Shown here: positions 63,893-64,000 of the stretch, piece by piece
How positions within the stretch are numbered: position 1 is the first letter of the stretch
Layout of the letters: each line of letters begins with the position of its first letter
DNA from: Chlorops oryzae
Lineage: Eukaryota > Arthropoda > Insecta > Diptera > Chloropidae
DNA: 64,000 nucleotides
Assembly: GCA_020466095.1 (NCBI GenBank)
Contig: CM035806.1
Location: 91,405,639 to 91,469,638, forward strand
Reading direction: 5' to 3'
Program-made: the position numbers and the translations under genes
Notes under the pieces: generated by a model
The model's database searches: none
Told to the model about the DNA's origin: nothing
What the model saw: the letters and a program-made list of their open reading frames with translations, nothing else

Positions 63893-64000
63893 AGTATGTA
63901 TACACACGAACGCACAAACTCATTTTTCCACTTCATTCACGACATAAATGGTTTCATATGACCAAATTCTTTGCAAGCTGCACTAATTGCATGAGCAACA
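63893..64000. other. Unassigned sequence at the right edge
   Basis: 108 bp beginning TATGTATACACACGAACGCAC that does not match the other LINE copies at this position. It is probably the start of another insertion or flanking DNA. Nothing else can be said. Confidence 0.4.

Noticed and set aside
1..64000. 28S rRNA gene as expected target of R1 elements
   Set aside because: No rRNA sequence is recognisable at any element boundary; these copies abut each other instead.

Overview
The window is almost entirely transposable elements, and I found no ordinary host gene, rRNA gene or CRISPR array. The families present are eukaryotic, and the R1-clade-like LINE arrays plus the insect-type Polinton/Maverick suggest an insect, perhaps a higher fly. 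That host assignment is an inference, not something the sequence proves.

Backbone. Nine copies (here called A to I) of divergent R1-clade-like non-LTR retrotransposons all lie on the + strand, head to tail. Approximate spans are A 1-943 plus 16441-17674, B 17675-24500, C 24501-29882, D 29883-30182 plus 34686-39922, E 39923-42930, F 42931-47645, G 47646-53358, H 54225-60323 and I 60324-63892. A full copy has a 5' leader of about 0.9-1.1 kb, ORF1 (a gag-like protein with three zinc knuckles), ORF2 (APE endonuclease, reverse transcriptase, C-terminal CCHC finger) and a 3' UTR with no poly(A) tail. Most units join directly: the 3' end of one copy (gtccctatctactca) abuts the 5' end of the next (ctcgagtttgaac). 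Copy C is best preserved, with an intact ORF1 and an open RT core. All ORF2s carry lesions. G and H are near-identical and share lesions, so they look like a segmental duplication.

Nested elements. (1) A complete 15.5-kb Polinton/Maverick at 944-16440 sits inside the RT of copy A, with a 6-bp target duplication (ATAGAC) and 1125-bp terminal inverted repeats. It carries an OB-like small protein, a nuclease-like protein, major and minor capsid genes, integrase, two structural-type proteins, a BIR-domain (IAP-like) protein, a packaging ATPase, a protease remnant and a protein-primed DNA polymerase B with zinc fingers and one intron. Several of these genes are frameshifted. (2) A second, unrelated LINE at 30183-34685 with intact ORF1 and ORF2 sits in the 5' leader of copy D and has a target duplication of up to 14 bp. 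(3) A non-autonomous DNA transposon at 21328-22740 sits in ORF2 of copy B and contains a further inverted repeat. (4) A near-perfect palindrome of about 0.7 kb lies between copies G and H.

How the parts work together. In the LINEs, ORF2 begins 1-2 nt after the ORF1 stop, which suggests coupled translation. A compact 3'-UTR hairpin with a UUAG loop is kept by compensatory changes across subfamilies and is a good candidate for the signal that the RT recognises. In the Polinton, the morphogenesis genes form a tight minus-strand cluster with overlapping stop/start codons. The most unusual features are the seamless array of different LINE subfamilies, the covarying 3' hairpin, the BIR protein in the Polinton, and an endonuclease-domain stop codon shared by three LINE copies.
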